Shown here: piece after piece, positions 17,710 through 27,698 of the stretch
Layout: every line of letters begins with the position of its first letter
Position numbering within the stretch: position 1 is the first letter of the stretch
Assembly (NCBI RefSeq): GCF_001469025.1
Contig: NZ_LNIZ01000002.1
Coordinates: 248,001 to 312,000 of the forward strand
Length of the DNA: 64,000 nucleotides
Direction: 5' to 3'
Source: Trueperella bernardiae
GTDB taxonomy: Bacteria; Actinomycetota; Actinomycetes; Actinomycetales; Actinomycetaceae
The notes under the pieces: generated by a model
Told to the model about the DNA's origin: nothing
Databases searched by the model: none
The model's input: only the letters and a program-made list of their open reading frames with translations
Translations under genes and position numbers: made by a program

Positions 17710-18450
17710 ATGGTGTACAAGTTGGTGCTCGTTCGCCACGGCGAGAGCGAATGGAACGCAAAGAACCTCTTCACCGGCTGGGTTGACGTGCCGCTGTCGG
17801 AGAAGGGCGTGAAGGAGGCGAGCCACGCCGGCACGCTCCTCACCGATGCGGGTGTGCTGCCCGACATCCTCCACACGTCGCTGCTGCGCCGCGCGATCAT
17901 GACCGCGAACCTCGCACTCGACGCGGCCGACCGCCACTGGATTCCTGTCCACCGCAACTGGCGCCTCAACGAGCGCCACTACGGCGCCCTGCAGGGCAAG
18001 AACAAGAAGGAAATTCGCGACGAGTACGGGGATGAGAAGTTCATGGAGTGGCGGCGCTCGTTCGATGTCGCCCCGCCGGAGATCGAGGTCGGTTCCGAGT
18101 ACTCCCAGGATTCGGACCCGCGCTACGCCGGCGAACCGATCCCGCTGTCCGAGTGCCTCAAGGACGTCATCGCCCGCCTGCTCCCCTACTGGGAGGAAGC
18201 CATCGTCCCCGATCTGAAGACGGGCAAGACCGTGATGATTGCCGCCCACGGCAACTCGCTACGCGCCATCGTCAAGATGCTCGATGAGATCTCCGACGAG
18301 GATATCTCCGGCCTCAACATCCCCACCGGCATCCCGCTCTACTACGAGCTCGACGAGGAGACTCTCAAGCCCGTCAAGAAGGGCGGCACCTACCTCGACC
18401 CGGAGGCCGCCAAGGCCGCCATCGAGGCCGTGGCCAACCAGGGCAAGTAG
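17710..18450 (+). CDS. gpmA: 2,3-bisphosphoglycerate-dependent phosphoglycerate mutase
   Basis: A 246-residue glycolytic enzyme interconverting 3- and 2-phosphoglycerate. The phosphohistidine motif [10 protein letters not shown] places His10 as the catalytic base carrier, with the second histidine at H180 ([10 protein letters not shown]). [14 protein letters not shown] is the family signature. AGAAGGA precedes the ATG, and a possible -10 (TAGAAT) lies near 17657. A terminator follows at 18473. Confidence 0.97.
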   Translation: MVYKLVLVRHGESEWNAKNLFTGWVDVPLSEKGVKEASHAGTLLTDAGVLPDILHTSLLRRAIMTANLALDAADRHWIPVHRNWRLNERHYGALQGKNKKEIRDEYGDEKFMEWRRSFDVAPPEIEVGSEYSQDSDPRYAGEPIPLSECLKDVIARLLPYWEEAIVPDLKTGKTVMIAAHGNSLRAIVKMLDEISDEDISGLNIPTGIPLYYELDEETLKPVKKGGTYLDPEAAKAAIEAVANQGK

Positions 18451-18472
18451 CAGGTCCACAACCTGGTGTGCA

Positions 18473-18520
18473 CGGGTGGCCTGAGCACGGCAGAAGCCGG
18501 CCCAGGCCACCCGCCCTTTT
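18473..18520 (+). terminator. Terminator after gpmA
   Basis: CGGGTGGCCTG (18473-18483) pairs with CAGGCCACCCG (18503-18513) across a 19-base loop that can itself pair in part (GCC/GGC), then CCCTTTT. It lies 22 bp after the gpmA stop. Confidence 0.75.
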
Positions 18521-18587
18521 GCCCGCGCCCTCTGTTCTCCCCCCCTGCATCTAGGCGCAGTGTGTCCGGTCGGGTGTAGCGACGACG

Positions 18588-19616
18588 CTAGATCCTCACG
18601 CCACGCGCGCGGGCATCCGCGAGCCAGTTCTCGAACCCCTCCCGGGTTTTCACATCGCTCCACACCAAGTGAAGCGGATCGATGCCGATCGCGCGTAGAT
18701 GGCGGTCGCGGTCGGTTTCGTGGCTGATGGCGGCGCGGACGTCGCCGTCCTTGAGCATGGAAGGTGTGAACATCTTCGCCCTGCCGTCGAATTCGTAGGC
18801 GATCTTGCGGGCGAGGTCGAGGAAGTCGAGCCGGTACGTCCGATCCCGCAACTGCACCCACACTTGCGGCTTGACCGGAAGGAGGGAGAAATCGTCCAGG
18901 CGCAACAGCGTCAGCGATTCGCCCACCGACTCAATCCTTCCATCCATCAGCCGTAGCACCCGCCGAATGTTCCCCACCCCTTTGACCCGTTGTAGCTGCC
19001 CTGCGATCGTTTCGATTTGCTCGCGGGTTGCGAGCTCGCGGTGGAGGACGAAGTTTGCGCAGGCCAGTGCATCCTCCACCGTGGCGAAACGTGCCAGGTC
19101 AACCACCACCTGCGCCGGCGCCGACACCACAATTCCCGCCACCTCCACCGTCTCCGGCTCGGCGGGAGAGCGAAAGGTGCGGGTGTTGGCCGTGCGTCCT
19201 GAAGAGCTCGCGGGCCCCACTTGCCGAACAACGTAGCTGGGATGCCCGTGGACCAGCGGTAACCCGAGCAACATCGCGGCGGACTGCCCGGCCAGTGCCA
19301 CGTGTTTGGAGCGCGCTCGGTCTGTGCGCCGGCGGTCGACGTAGTCGATGAGGTGGAGGGCTGCCGTCCGCTCGCGCTCGTACGCCTGGGCTTCCGGATC
19401 TGGGCTGGGGCAAACATAGCCGGGGAAAGGCCGATGCCAACGGTGAGCGGTGGCATGCCGGCCAAGCTCGCGGTGATCATCGGTGTGAAGGTCGCCGAGC
19501 CGTACGCCCTGCTGGCGGATCCGCAAGAAGCGCACCTCTGCATTCTTGAGCCACGAGGGCAACCCAATGTCTGTGTTCGGCGTGGGCTGCGAGACGAGGC
19601 GGGGGCGCGTGCTCAT
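18588..19616 (-). CDS. DUF559/Vsr-fold-like hypothetical protein
   Basis: A 342-residue protein. I chose the ATG at 19616 because AAAGGA lies upstream; a longer reading to 19799 has no such site. The middle part (from about residue 100) resembles actinobacterial AbiEi/DUF559 proteins: AGQSAAMLLGLPLV, APAQVVVDLARFATVEDAL. The C-terminus has a strand-rich nuclease-like segment (YRLDFLDLARKIAYEFDGRAK) with a D...ExDG arrangement typical of DUF559. Large families of these occur in Actinobacteria, often as solitary genes of unknown role. Nuclease or antitoxin activity is not established. Confidence 0.6.
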   Translation of the reverse strand: MSTRPRLVSQPTPNTDIGLPSWLKNAEVRFLRIRQQGVRLGDLHTDDHRELGRHATAHRWHRPFPGYVCPSPDPEAQAYERERTAALHLIDYVDRRRTDRARSKHVALAGQSAAMLLGLPLVHGHPSYVVRQVGPASSSGRTANTRTFRSPAEPETVEVAGIVVSAPAQVVVDLARFATVEDALACANFVLHRELATREQIETIAGQLQRVKGVGNIRRVLRLMDGRIESVGESLTLLRLDDFSLLPVKPQVWVQLRDRTYRLDFLDLARKIAYEFDGRAKMFTPSMLKDGDVRAAISHETDRDRHLRAIGIDPLHLVWSDVKTREGFENWLADARARGVRI

Positions 19617-19797
19617 GGGTGTCCTTTCCCTGTTTGCCCATGAGCATATTGTTTTCCGACGACGACGAATGCTGCCCAACCCCCATATGTGGATAGGGTC
19701 GGCACATCGCGCGCCTGTGGACAGGTTTTGCGACGGGTTCGTGTGGATGGGGTGGGTGTCCGAGGCTGTCGAGCGCGGTCCGATCCACAGATGCGGC

Positions 19798-19858
19798 ACT
19801 AAACCGCAAGATGCGGCACTACTTTACCGTTATTTAGTGCCGCATCTTGCGGTTTAGT
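19798..19858. repeat. 24-bp perfect inverted repeat (long hairpin)
   Basis: The arm at 19798-19821 (starting ACTAAACCGCAAGATGCGGC) is perfectly complementary to 19835-19858, with a 13-base loop. The inner part AGATGCGGCACTA also occurs as a direct repeat 20 bp upstream (19789-19801). It sits between the DUF559-like gene and the end of phoU. The surrounding 19617-19963 holds no credible gene. A terminator is possible for phoU on the minus strand, but the stem is far longer than needed. Confidence 0.8.
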
Positions 19859-19963
19859 ACAGCATTTGCGAGGTGACCCAGCGGCGGGGCGCTGAGCCGG
19901 GCCTGCACGCGGGCGAACCGGCGCTGAACCGGCCCTCGAGCCCGGGCAGCTGGCCAGCCGGGC

Positions 19964-20638
19964 CTAGAACTCCTCGATCTGGGCCATCTCCTCGTCGTCC
20001 AGCGCCATGCCGGTCACGAGGAAGCGCATGCGGTGCGCCACGGACACGCCGTGGTCGCCGAACCGCTCAAGGTAGCGGCCGAGCAGGATGATGTCCACGA
20101 TCTCCTGGCGGGTGAGGTCGAGCGAATCGTCGAGGACGTAGTCGAAGGTGCGGGAGTGGAAGTCATCGAGGACGTCGTCGTCGGCGATGATCTGGGCGGC
20201 GATGGAGAGGTCCTGGGTCTCGACGAGTTTCGCCACGAGGTTGCCCACCTCGGCGGCCTTGGTGGCCATCTTCTCGAAGAGCTGTTGCACTTCGCCCTTG
20301 ACCACGGCCTGCGGGAAGCGGCCGCGTGCGACGTAGGCGACGTGGCGGGCGAGGTCGCCCATGCGCTCGAGGGTGGCGGACAGGCGCAGGGCGGAGACGA
20401 CGGTGCGCAGGTCGCCGGCGACCGGGGCCTGACGGGCGAGCAGGGAGATGCCCATGTCGTCGATGTTGCGCTCGAGCATGTCGATGGAGTGGTCGGCGTC
20501 GATGACTCGCTCGGCGAGGGCGAGGTTGGCGTCCGTGAGGGAAGCGGCGGCACCATTCATGGCTTTCGCGGCGGCCTTTGCTTGCAAGACGAGGGTGTCA
20601 GACAGTTCTTGCATCTGCTGACGGAATTGTTCGCGCAA
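19964..20638 (-). CDS. phoU: Phosphate-specific transport accessory protein PhoU
   Basis: A 224-residue all-helical protein made of two PhoU repeats; metal-binding-type acidic motifs are visible (DADHSIDMLERNID, ATLERMGDLARHV, YLERFGDHGVSVA). PhoU links the Pst phosphate transporter to the SenX3/RegX3 (PhoR/PhoB) two-component system and keeps it off when phosphate is plentiful. The TTG start at 20638 is supported by AAAAGGAG a few bases upstream. It diverges from senX3 across a Pho-box-like region. Confidence 0.95.
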   Translation of the reverse strand: MREQFRQQMQELSDTLVLQAKAAAKAMNGAAASLTDANLALAERVIDADHSIDMLERNIDDMGISLLARQAPVAGDLRTVVSALRLSATLERMGDLARHVAYVARGRFPQAVVKGEVQQLFEKMATKAAEVGNLVAKLVETQDLSIAAQIIADDDVLDDFHSRTFDYVLDDSLDLTRQEIVDIILLGRYLERFGDHGVSVAHRMRFLVTGMALDDEEMAQIEEF

Positions 20639-20719
20639 CGGTACTCCTTTTGTGTGCCGCGGTTGAGTGACCCGAGCGGGTGGAGGGGCGCGGCTTCGCT
20701 CCCTTTGGAGATTCCACCA

Positions 20720-20754
20720 TGTTCAGGTGAACACAGTTTACCGCGAAGGTTAAC
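20720..20754. promoter_or_regulatory. Pho-box-like element between phoU and senX3
   Basis: Read on the minus strand, GTTAACC (20754-20748) and GTTCACC (20732-20726) lie exactly 22 bp apart, with a weaker unit (CGGTAAAC) midway at 20743. This is an 11-bp repeat layout like the PHO boxes of actinobacterial PhoP/RegX3. The downstream unit also forms the palindrome TGTTCAGGTGAACA (20720-20733). The position between divergent phoU and senX3-regX3 supports autoregulation by RegX3. Confidence 0.55.
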
Positions 20755-20826
20755 GGGAATTGACGGGTGAGAGGAAGCTTGGGTGTTGGGGCAAGAGTGT
20801 CGGTGGGATGGTTTACGCTTGGAGTC

Positions 20827-21996
20827 ATGGCAGACGGTTTCGGTTTCGGGCTGGGGTTTTTCCTTGGCATCCTTGTGGTTGTGGTGGCGGTTGCGGCCTA
20901 TGAGATTTCGCAGCGGCTCCTCGGGAATGCGGAGGTTCCGTCGCCTGTCGTGGATGATTCGGATGTAATGGCGGTGCTGGCGGCGTTGCCGCAGTCGCAT
21001 ATCATCATTGATGTTGACGACGCCGTGGTGCGGGCTTCGTCGATCACTTACGCATACGGGCTGGTCGGGAATGGACAGTTGCGCAAGGAGTTGCGGAATT
21101 TGGCGGCGGAGGCGCGTGCGGCAGGGGAGGTGTCGGCGTTGGATTTGCGGCTGCCGCGCTTGGATGAGGATGCGCCGGAGTTGCGCCTGTCGGTGCTGGC
21201 CACTCCGATTTCGGGTGACAAGGTGCTGATTTTGTTTGAGGACAACACGGAAAAGCGTCGTTTGGAGGAGACGCGGCGGGATTTCGTGGCGAATGTGTCG
21301 CATGAGTTGAAGACCCCGGTGGGGGCGATTGGGCTGCTGTCGGAGACGTTGACTAAGGTGGCGGATGAACCGGAGCACGTGCGGCGGTTTTCGGCGCAGC
21401 TGACGAAGGAGGCTGAGCGCCTGTCCCAGTTGGTGCAGGAGATCATCCAGCTGTCGCGCCTCCAGGATGCGAATGCGCTGGCGGATTCGGAGTTCGTGGA
21501 GGTTGACAGCGTCGTCGCCGAGGCCCTGGACCGGGTGCGGGTGGAGGCGGAGTCGCGGGACGTGCGGCTCGTGTCGGGTGGCACGCCGGACCTGCAGGTG
21601 TATGGCGATCGGGCGTTGCTCACGACGGCGGTGCGGAACCTTCTCGATAACGCCGTGCGGTACTCGCGCCATTTTGGGCAGGTGTCGGTGGCGGTGAGCG
21701 CGGAGTCCGGGGAGGTCCACATTTCTGTGATTGACCAGGGCGAGGGCATCCCGGAGGGCAGCCGTGAACGGATTTTTGAGCGCTTTTACCGGGGGGATCG
21801 GGCGCGCTCGCGCGAAACGGGTGGAACCGGACTAGGGTTGTCCATAGTGAAGCACGTGGTGGCCGAGCATGGCGGGCGTGTCAAGGTGTGGAGTCAGAAG
21901 GGGCAGGGTTCGACGTTCACCATGATTCTGCCCGAGGCCTACGTGCCGGAAGGCGCGCAGGGCCAGGTGGTGGTGGACATGAAGGGCGCGAGATGA
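20827..21996 (+). CDS. senX3: Sensor histidine kinase SenX3
   Basis: A 389-residue kinase: one N-terminal helix (FGLGFFLGILVVVVAVAA), a PAS-like region (residues 40-145), the H-box with phosphoacceptor His159 (NVSHELKTPVGAI), and the ATPase boxes (NLLDNAVRYSRHFG, DQGEGIP, GGTGLGLSIVKHV). It senses phosphate limitation via PhoU/Pst and phosphorylates RegX3. The ATG at 20827 is used because the helix follows directly; a GTG at 20767 is an alternative without a clear ribosome site. Only one membrane segment is seen. Its stop overlaps the regX3 start. Confidence 0.9.
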   Translation: MADGFGFGLGFFLGILVVVVAVAAYEISQRLLGNAEVPSPVVDDSDVMAVLAALPQSHIIIDVDDAVVRASSITYAYGLVGNGQLRKELRNLAAEARAAGEVSALDLRLPRLDEDAPELRLSVLATPISGDKVLILFEDNTEKRRLEETRRDFVANVSHELKTPVGAIGLLSETLTKVADEPEHVRRFSAQLTKEAERLSQLVQEIIQLSRLQDANALADSEFVEVDSVVAEALDRVRVEAESRDVRLVSGGTPDLQVYGDRALLTTAVRNLLDNAVRYSRHFGQVSVAVSAESGEVHISVIDQGEGIPEGSRERIFERFYRGDRARSRETGGTGLGLSIVKHVVAEHGGRVKVWSQKGQGSTFTMILPEAYVPEGAQGQVVVDMKGAR

Positions 21997-22691
21997 CGCG
22001 GATTCTTGTGGTGGAGGATGAGCCCACCTATCGGGACATGCTCGAATTTAACCTGTTACGCGACGGCTTTGAGGTGGAGACGGCGGCGGACGGGCTGGCC
22101 GCGGTAGAGAAGTTCTCCGAGGAGATCGACCTGGTGCTGCTTGACCTCATGTTGCCGGGCCTGTCGGGGAATGAGGTGTGCCGGCGGATCCGGGCCCAGT
22201 CCCAGGTGCCGATCATTATGGTCACGGCGAAGGACGCGGAGATCGACAAGGTGGTGGGCCTGGAGATCGGCGCGGACGATTACGTGACCAAGCCCTATTC
22301 GTACCGGGAGTTGGTGGCGCGCATGCACGCGATCCTGCGTCGCATGGCGGATGCGCCGGCGCGCGAGGAGTCGTCGGAGTTGCTGACGGTGGGCCGGATC
22401 GAGATGGACCTGGATGCGCATGTGGTCCGTGTGGCGGGGGAGCCGATCCCGATGCCGCTGCGCGAGTTCGAGTTGCTGGAGCTGTTCATGGAGAACCCGG
22501 ATCGGGTGCTGACCCGCGGGCAGATCCTCGACCGGGTCTGGGGCATGGCCTACATTGGCGATTCGAAGACGTTGGACGTTCACGTTAAGCGCATCCGCTC
22601 GAAGATTGAGGTGGAGCCGGCCAGGCCGCAGGCGCTGGTGACGGTGCGGGGTTTGGGCTACAAGCTGGTGTCGAACCCGGAGGCGCAGTAG
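21993..22691 (+). CDS. regX3: OmpR-family response regulator RegX3
   Basis: A 232-residue regulator: receiver domain with acidic pocket (VVEDEP), phosphoacceptor Asp51 (VLLDLMLPG), VTAKD and the K of TKPYSYRE, then a winged-helix domain (LREFELLELFMENPDRVLTRGQILDRVWG, given here by its flanks at residues 150-190). The ATG at 21993 overlaps the senX3 stop. It should control phosphate-starvation genes, probably including this locus through the element at 20720-20754. Confidence 0.93.
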   Translation: MTRILVVEDEPTYRDMLEFNLLRDGFEVETAADGLAAVEKFSEEIDLVLLDLMLPGLSGNEVCRRIRAQSQVPIIMVTAKDAEIDKVVGLEIGADDYVTKPYSYRELVARMHAILRRMADAPAREESSELLTVGRIEMDLDAHVVRVAGEPIPMPLREFELLELFMENPDRVLTRGQILDRVWGMAYIGDSKTLDVHVKRIRSKIEVEPARPQALVTVRGLGYKLVSNPEAQ

Positions 22692-22781
22692 TTTTCTTTT
22701 CGGCGAAACTTTGGGGGCTCGAGCGGGCAAAGTGCAATGGTAGAATAGGGGGACATCGATTGAGAGAAGAGTGATCCCCCA

Positions 22782-23318
22782 GTGAGCTTCAAAGTTGGCG
22801 AAACCGTCGTTTACCCGCACCACGGTGCGGCTTACATTGAGGAAATCTCAGAGAAGACGATGCGTGGTGAGACCCGCACGTATCTGACGCTGCGGATCCT
22901 TCAGGGCGATCTGATCATTCAGGTTCCGCAGGAGGCGCTGGAGCAGGTGGGCGTGCGCGATGTGTCGAATGAGGCGCAGCTGGAACGCGTGTTTGATGTG
23001 TTGCGTGAGACGGACGTGGAGGAGCCTGCGAACTGGTCGCGCCGGTACAAGGCCAATGGTGAGAAGCTGACGTCGGGTGACGTGAACAAGGTGGCTGAGG
23101 TCGTGCGCGATTTGTCGCGTCGGAATGTGGACCGTGGCCTGTCGGCGGGGGAGAAACGCATGCTGGCGCAGGCCCGCGCGATCCTGGGGTCTGAGGTGGC
23201 GCTTGCCCGCGACATCTCGGATGAAGAGGCCGAAGTTTTGCTTGATGAAGTGATGGGGATCGACGCGGAGTCGGCGGCCACGGCTGCCACGCCGGAGTCG
23301 GCTGAGTCAGCGGACTAA
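22782..23318 (+). CDS. carD: CarD-type RNA polymerase-binding regulator
   Basis: A 178-residue protein. The N-terminal Tudor-like RNA polymerase beta-binding domain begins [19 protein letters not shown]. The C-terminal helical domain has the conserved Trp wedge that stabilises open promoter complexes ([20 protein letters not shown]). It is essential in mycobacteria. The GTG start and a candidate -10 (TAGAAT, 22741) lie upstream. The stop codon shares one base with ispD. Confidence 0.93.
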   Translation: MSFKVGETVVYPHHGAAYIEEISEKTMRGETRTYLTLRILQGDLIIQVPQEALEQVGVRDVSNEAQLERVFDVLRETDVEEPANWSRRYKANGEKLTSGDVNKVAEVVRDLSRRNVDRGLSAGEKRMLAQARAILGSEVALARDISDEEAEVLLDEVMGIDAESAATAATPESAESAD

Positions 23319-24079
23319 TGTCGATCGCCGCCGTCATCGCGGGCGCCGGCTCGGGCACGCGGCTTGGCGCCAACATGCCCAAGGCGTTGGTGCCGCTTGG
23401 CGGCGTGCCGTTGTTGGTGCACGCGATCCGCGGGATGAACGCGGCGGGCGTGGACGACGTCGTTGTCACCATCCCGGCCGGCAATGCGGTGCGCGAGGAG
23501 TTTGACAAGGCGCTCGCCGCGGGCGGGGTGAGCGCGCGGCTGGTGGTCGGCGGGGTGACGCGGCAGGGGTCCGTGGCGAACGGGCTCGCGGCCGTGACCA
23601 GCGATTTTGTGCTTATTCACGACGCCGCACGGGCGCTGACGCCCGTGGCTGTCATTGACCGTGTGCGCGTCGCGTTGGAGGCGGGGTATGACGCCGTGGT
23701 GCCGGCGCTGCCGGTGACTGACACGATCAAGGAGGTCGGGGACCGGCGGGCTGGCGTGGTCGGGCCGGAGGCGGCCGGAGGTGGGGACGCGGCTGGGAGC
23801 GGCGTCGTCGTCGAGCCGGTGGTGGCGACCCTTGAGCGCTCGCGGTTGCGGGCGATGCAGACGCCGCAGGGTTTTCGCACGGAGCTGGTGCGGGAGGCGC
23901 ACCGGGCCGGGCGGGAGCGCGGGGCGGACGAGCTGAGCGCGGCGCCGGACGACGCGGCGCTGGTGGAGGCCATGGGGCACGAGGTGGTGCTCGTGGAGGG
24001 CTCGCCGGAGGCAATGAAGGTGACGACGGCCTGGGATTTGGCGGTGGCGGAGATGTTGCTGGAGAAGAGGGGGCGCTAA
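23318..24079 (+). CDS. ispD: 2-C-methyl-D-erythritol 4-phosphate cytidylyltransferase
   Basis: A 253-residue enzyme of the MEP isoprenoid pathway that makes CDP-ME from MEP and CTP. The nucleotide-binding start [20 protein letters not shown], the HDAARAL motif and the C-terminal [14 protein letters not shown] are clear. An insert around residues 145-165 is Gly-rich. It overlaps carD by one base and is followed by ispF after one base, an operon conserved in Actinobacteria. Confidence 0.95.
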   Translation: MSIAAVIAGAGSGTRLGANMPKALVPLGGVPLLVHAIRGMNAAGVDDVVVTIPAGNAVREEFDKALAAGGVSARLVVGGVTRQGSVANGLAAVTSDFVLIHDAARALTPVAVIDRVRVALEAGYDAVVPALPVTDTIKEVGDRRAGVVGPEAAGGGDAAGSGVVVEPVVATLERSRLRAMQTPQGFRTELVREAHRAGRERGADELSAAPDDAALVEAMGHEVVLVEGSPEAMKVTTAWDLAVAEMLLEKRGR

Positions 24080-24080
24080 C

Positions 24081-24548
24081 ATGCGCGTGGCCACGGCCTT
24101 TGATGCCCACCGGTTTACCGAGGAGGAGCGACCGCTGTTTTTGGCGTGCCTGCGCTGGGACGGTGAGCGGGGGCTGGAGGGGCACTCGGACGCGGACGTC
24201 GCGGCGCACGCAGCCTGTGATGCGATCTTGATGGCGAGCGGAGTTGGCGAGCTGGGGACCGTGTTTGGGACGGACCGCCCGGAGTGGGCGGGGGCGTCGG
24301 GCGAGGCTCTGCTGGCGGAGTCGGTGCGGCTGGTGCGCGAGGCGGGCTGGCAGGTGGAGAACATCTCGGTGCAGATCATCGGGCAGCGGCCGAGGTTCGC
24401 GCCGCGGAAGGCCGAGGCGGAGGCCGCGATGAGCGCGGTGGTGGGGGTGCCGGTGGCGGTGTCGGCCACGACGTCCGACCGGATGGGCTTCACCGGGCGC
24501 GGCGAGGGGCTGGCGGCGATCGCCACGGCGCTGGTGAGCAGGGTCTAG
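24081..24548 (+). CDS. ispF: 2-C-methyl-D-erythritol 2,4-cyclodiphosphate synthase
   Basis: A 155-residue MEP-pathway enzyme forming the cyclic diphosphate from CDP-ME 2-phosphate. The metal ligands D8 and H10 (FDAHRF) and the [15 protein letters not shown] loop are present, as is the C-terminal [17 protein letters not shown]. The length is normal. In other Actinobacteria cysS follows directly; here an MFS gene intervenes on the opposite strand. Confidence 0.95.
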   Translation: MRVATAFDAHRFTEEERPLFLACLRWDGERGLEGHSDADVAAHAACDAILMASGVGELGTVFGTDRPEWAGASGEALLAESVRLVREAGWQVENISVQIIGQRPRFAPRKAEAEAAMSAVVGVPVAVSATTSDRMGFTGRGEGLAAIATALVSRV

Positions 24549-24686
24549 ACGGCCCACTGGTGGCGGGCAGCTGGGAGCCGGGGTAGGCAGTGGTGAAGCC
24601 GTAGCGAACAGATGAGTTTGAGGCCGGGAAGGCCGGTTTTGGCGATGAGAGCTCTCAGATTCACTAGTTGGCTACAGGGGCGGGAA

Positions 24687-26042
24687 CTAAGCCTCCGCCT
24701 TAACCTTCGGCTGTGCCTTGACTGGCAGGAACGCCACCAGGCCCATGACTAGCACGATCGTGATGCCGAGGATGCCGAAGTAGGCGGCCTCGTCCACGCC
24801 GATGCCGAGCAACCCGGCGCCCACGGTGATCGCGGTGGAGTACATGAAGGGCGCCAGCGCGGAGACGGCGCGGCCGGTGGTGGCGTACAGGCCGAAGATC
24901 TCTGCTTCCTCGCCGGCCGGGGCAATGCGGGCCAGGTAGGTGCGGGAGGCGGACTGGATGGGCCCCACGAAGATGCACAGCACGAGCCCGAAGATCCAGT
25001 AGACCTGTTTCGGTGAGAGCGGCCCCACCCCGGCGTGGAAGAAGAACACGCACAGTCCCATGGCGACCATGGAGGTCAGGGAGATGATGATGACGGCGCG
25101 GGCGCCGAGTTTGTCGTCAAGCCAGCCGAAGGCGATGGTGGCGATGCCGGCTACCACGTTGGTGGCCACGCCGAACACGATCACTTCGTCGGCGCTGAAG
25201 CCGAACGCGGCGCTGGCGAGCACGGCGCCGAAGGAGAAGACGCCGGCGAGGCCGTCGCGGTAGATGGCGGAGGACAGGAGGAACCACACTACCTGCCGGT
25301 CGGAGCGCCACAGTTCGGCGATGGAGTGGAAGAGTTGCCGGTAGGAGTCGATGACGCCGAGCCGAGGTTCGCCTGTGCGGGCGGGCTTGTTGGACAGGGT
25401 GAAGAATAGGGGGAGGGAGAAGAGGAGGAGCCAGGCGGCGGAGAGGAGCATCGCCACCCGGATGTTGAGCCCGTCTTTGCTGGTGACGCCGAACCAGCCA
25501 ACCTCGGGGCTGATGAAGCCGACGAACAGGATCAGTAGCAGGACGATCCCGCCAAGGTACCCCAGGCCCCACCCGAAGCCGGAGATGCGCCCGACATTGT
25601 GGGGTTCTGCGAGGTCGGAGATGATGGCGTTGTAGATGACGGATCCGGTTTCGAACAGGATGTTGCCGGCGGCCACGAGGAATAGGCCGAGCCATAGCCC
25701 GGATTGGCCGGGGATAACGAAGTAGAGGCAGGCGATAATGAGTGCGGTGGCGGTGGTGGTGACGCGGAGGACGGTGGCGCGTTTGCCGCTGCGGTCCACG
25801 GCTTGGCCGAGTGCGGGGGCGACGATCGCTACGAGGATGCCGGCGATGGCGAGGGCGAAGCCGAGGAGGCGGTTGGCGTCGGGCCCGAAGAGGTCGGCGT
25901 TGGCGAGGTAGACGGTGAAGACGAAGGTGGTGACCACGGCGTTGAACGCGGCCGACCCCCAGTCCCACAGCCCCCAGGCCCAGACGTCCTTGGTCAGTGT
26001 TTTGGTTGTTGGGGCTGCGCCGCCCGCCGCGTTGTGGTTCAT
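24687..26042 (-). CDS. MFS transporter of the UMF1/Atg22-like family
   Basis: A 451-residue protein with about 12 hydrophobic segments and a long central loop. It begins near DVWAWGLWDWGSAAFNAVVTTFVF, the hallmark of the UMF1 (Atg22-like) branch of the major facilitator superfamily, whose members are usually annotated as efflux or amino-acid permeases. The ATG at 26042 is preferred over upstream codons that would add about 44 Arg-rich residues. The gene interrupts the usual ispF-cysS neighbourhood. The substrate is unknown. Nothing clear is seen in 24549-24686. Confidence 0.82.
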   Translation of the reverse strand: MNHNAAGGAAPTTKTLTKDVWAWGLWDWGSAAFNAVVTTFVFTVYLANADLFGPDANRLLGFALAIAGILVAIVAPALGQAVDRSGKRATVLRVTTTATALIIACLYFVIPGQSGLWLGLFLVAAGNILFETGSVIYNAIISDLAEPHNVGRISGFGWGLGYLGGIVLLLILFVGFISPEVGWFGVTSKDGLNIRVAMLLSAAWLLLFSLPLFFTLSNKPARTGEPRLGVIDSYRQLFHSIAELWRSDRQVVWFLLSSAIYRDGLAGVFSFGAVLASAAFGFSADEVIVFGVATNVVAGIATIAFGWLDDKLGARAVIIISLTSMVAMGLCVFFFHAGVGPLSPKQVYWIFGLVLCIFVGPIQSASRTYLARIAPAGEEAEIFGLYATTGRAVSALAPFMYSTAITVGAGLLGIGVDEAAYFGILGITIVLVMGLVAFLPVKAQPKVKAEA

Positions 26043-26273
26043 AGTCTTAACATACGTCGTTTTCGTTACTGTCTGGTAAATAGGTCGACGACGCCGTCCG
26101 CGCCTCTCACGCCCGATGCCCAGCGCGTGCCGCCCGGCTTTCCCGACGACGGCCGCCCACCCGGCCAGCTGCACCCATCGCGTGACGCTGCCCGGGCACC
26201 GTCGTGTGGTCGGCGGCCCGAAGGGCTGGGGATGAAATGGGCGAGTGTCGGTGGGAGACGGTAGTCTGGAGGG

Positions 26274-27698
26274 GTGAAGATTTTTGATTCGAAAACGAAG
26301 TCATTGCGCGAGTTCACCCCGATCGAGCCGGGCAAGGTGGGCATCTATTTGTGCGGGGCGACCGTGCAGGGGTCGCCGCATATTGGCCACATGCGCTCCG
26401 CTCTGGCCTTTGATGTGTTGGTGCGGTGGCTGCGGCGTTGCGGGTATGACGTGACGATGGTGCGCAACGTGACCGATATCGATGACAAGATTTTGGCGAA
26501 GTCCGCGGAGGCGGGCCGGCCGTGGTGGGAGTGGGCCTACCGTTTTGAGAAGGAGTTTTCCAAGGCGTATCGGGACCTGGGCGTGCTGGATCCCACGTAT
26601 GAGCCGCGCGCCACGGGCCACGTGCCCGAGATGATTGACCTGATCGCCACGCTGATCGAGCGCGGGCATGCATACGTGGGCAACCCGGGCAACGTGTACT
26701 TTGATGTGACGTCCTTGCCGGATTACGGCTCGTTGACGAATCAGTCGGTGGACGATCTTCACGACGACGAGGAGGCGGCTACCGACAAGCGCGGCCCGCA
26801 CGATTTCGCGCTGTGGAAGGCGGCGAAGGTAAACGAGCCGGAGACGGCGTCGTGGGAGACACCCTGGGGGCGCGGCCGGCCGGGCTGGCACCTGGAGTGC
26901 TCGGCGATGGCGGGACGCTACCTGGGCGCGGAGTTCGACATTCACGCCGGCGGCATTGACCTGCGTTTCCCGCATCATGAGAACGAGCAGGCGCAGTCGC
27001 ATGGCGCGGGTCGGGATTTTGCGCAGTACTGGATGCACAACGCCTGGGTGACGATCGAGGGCGAGAAGATGAGTAAGTCGTTGGGGAACTCGCTCACGGT
27101 GGAGAACATCGTGAAGGAGCACCCGGCGGTGGTGGTGCGCCTGGCGCTGGGCACGGTCCACTACCGTTCCACTGTGGCGTATTCGGAGTCCACACTCACC
27201 GAGGCGGGCGCGATTTGGGAGCGCCTGACTGGGTTCGTGCAGCGGTCGGTGGACACGGTGGGCGAGGTGCCGGCGGAGGAGATCGCGGCGCTCGGCCACG
27301 ATGATTTCCCGGAGGATTTTGCGGAGGCGATGGACGACGACCTCAACGTCTCGGCCGCCCTGGCCCAGATTCACGAGCACGTGACGGCCGGCAACAGCGC
27401 CCTGGCGAACAATGATCACGTGGAGGCGCGCGCGGAGCAGGTGCTGGTGCGGGCGATGCTCGACGTGCTGGGCCTGGATCCGATGGCGGAGCCGTGGCGG
27501 CATGCGGATGCGTCGTCGTCGATGCATGACGCGCTGGACGCGCTGGTCAACCGGGTGCTCGAGGAGCGCGCGGAGGCGCGGGCAAACAAGGATTGGGCGC
27601 GGGCGGACGCGCTGCGCGATTCGCTGACGGTCGCCGGCATCACGGTGGAGGATTCGGCGGAGGGCGTGCGCTGGAAGGTCGGTGGTGACCTTGGCTAA
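26274..27698 (+). CDS. cysS: Cysteinyl-tRNA synthetase
   Basis: A 474-residue class Ia synthetase. The zinc cysteine and HIGH motif are in [19 protein letters not shown], the KMSKS loop is [15 protein letters not shown], and zinc ligands recur in WHLECSAMA and HHENEQAQS. Full length with the DALR anticodon domain distinguishes it from the mycothiol enzyme MshC. It starts at a GTG after GGAGGG. Confidence 0.95.
   Translation: MKIFDSKTKSLREFTPIEPGKVGIYLCGATVQGSPHIGHMRSALAFDVLVRWLRRCGYDVTMVRNVTDIDDKILAKSAEAGRPWWEWAYRFEKEFSKAYRDLGVLDPTYEPRATGHVPEMIDLIATLIERGHAYVGNPGNVYFDVTSLPDYGSLTNQSVDDLHDDEEAATDKRGPHDFALWKAAKVNEPETASWETPWGRGRPGWHLECSAMAGRYLGAEFDIHAGGIDLRFPHHENEQAQSHGAGRDFAQYWMHNAWVTIEGEKMSKSLGNSLTVENIVKEHPAVVVRLALGTVHYRSTVAYSESTLTEAGAIWERLTGFVQRSVDTVGEVPAEEIAALGHDDFPEDFAEAMDDDLNVSAALAQIHEHVTAGNSALANNDHVEARAEQVLVRAMLDVLGLDPMAEPWRHADASSSMHDALDALVNRVLEERAEARANKDWARADALRDSLTVAGITVEDSAEGVRWKVGGDLG

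Noticed and set aside
26043-26174. N-terminal extension of the MFS transporter
   Set aside because: It adds 44 Arg-rich residues before the family start and lies where the promoter should be.
26301-27527. Long open frame antisense to cysS (about 400 codons)
   Set aside because: Arg/His-rich shadow of a well-supported essential gene; no domain or start signal.
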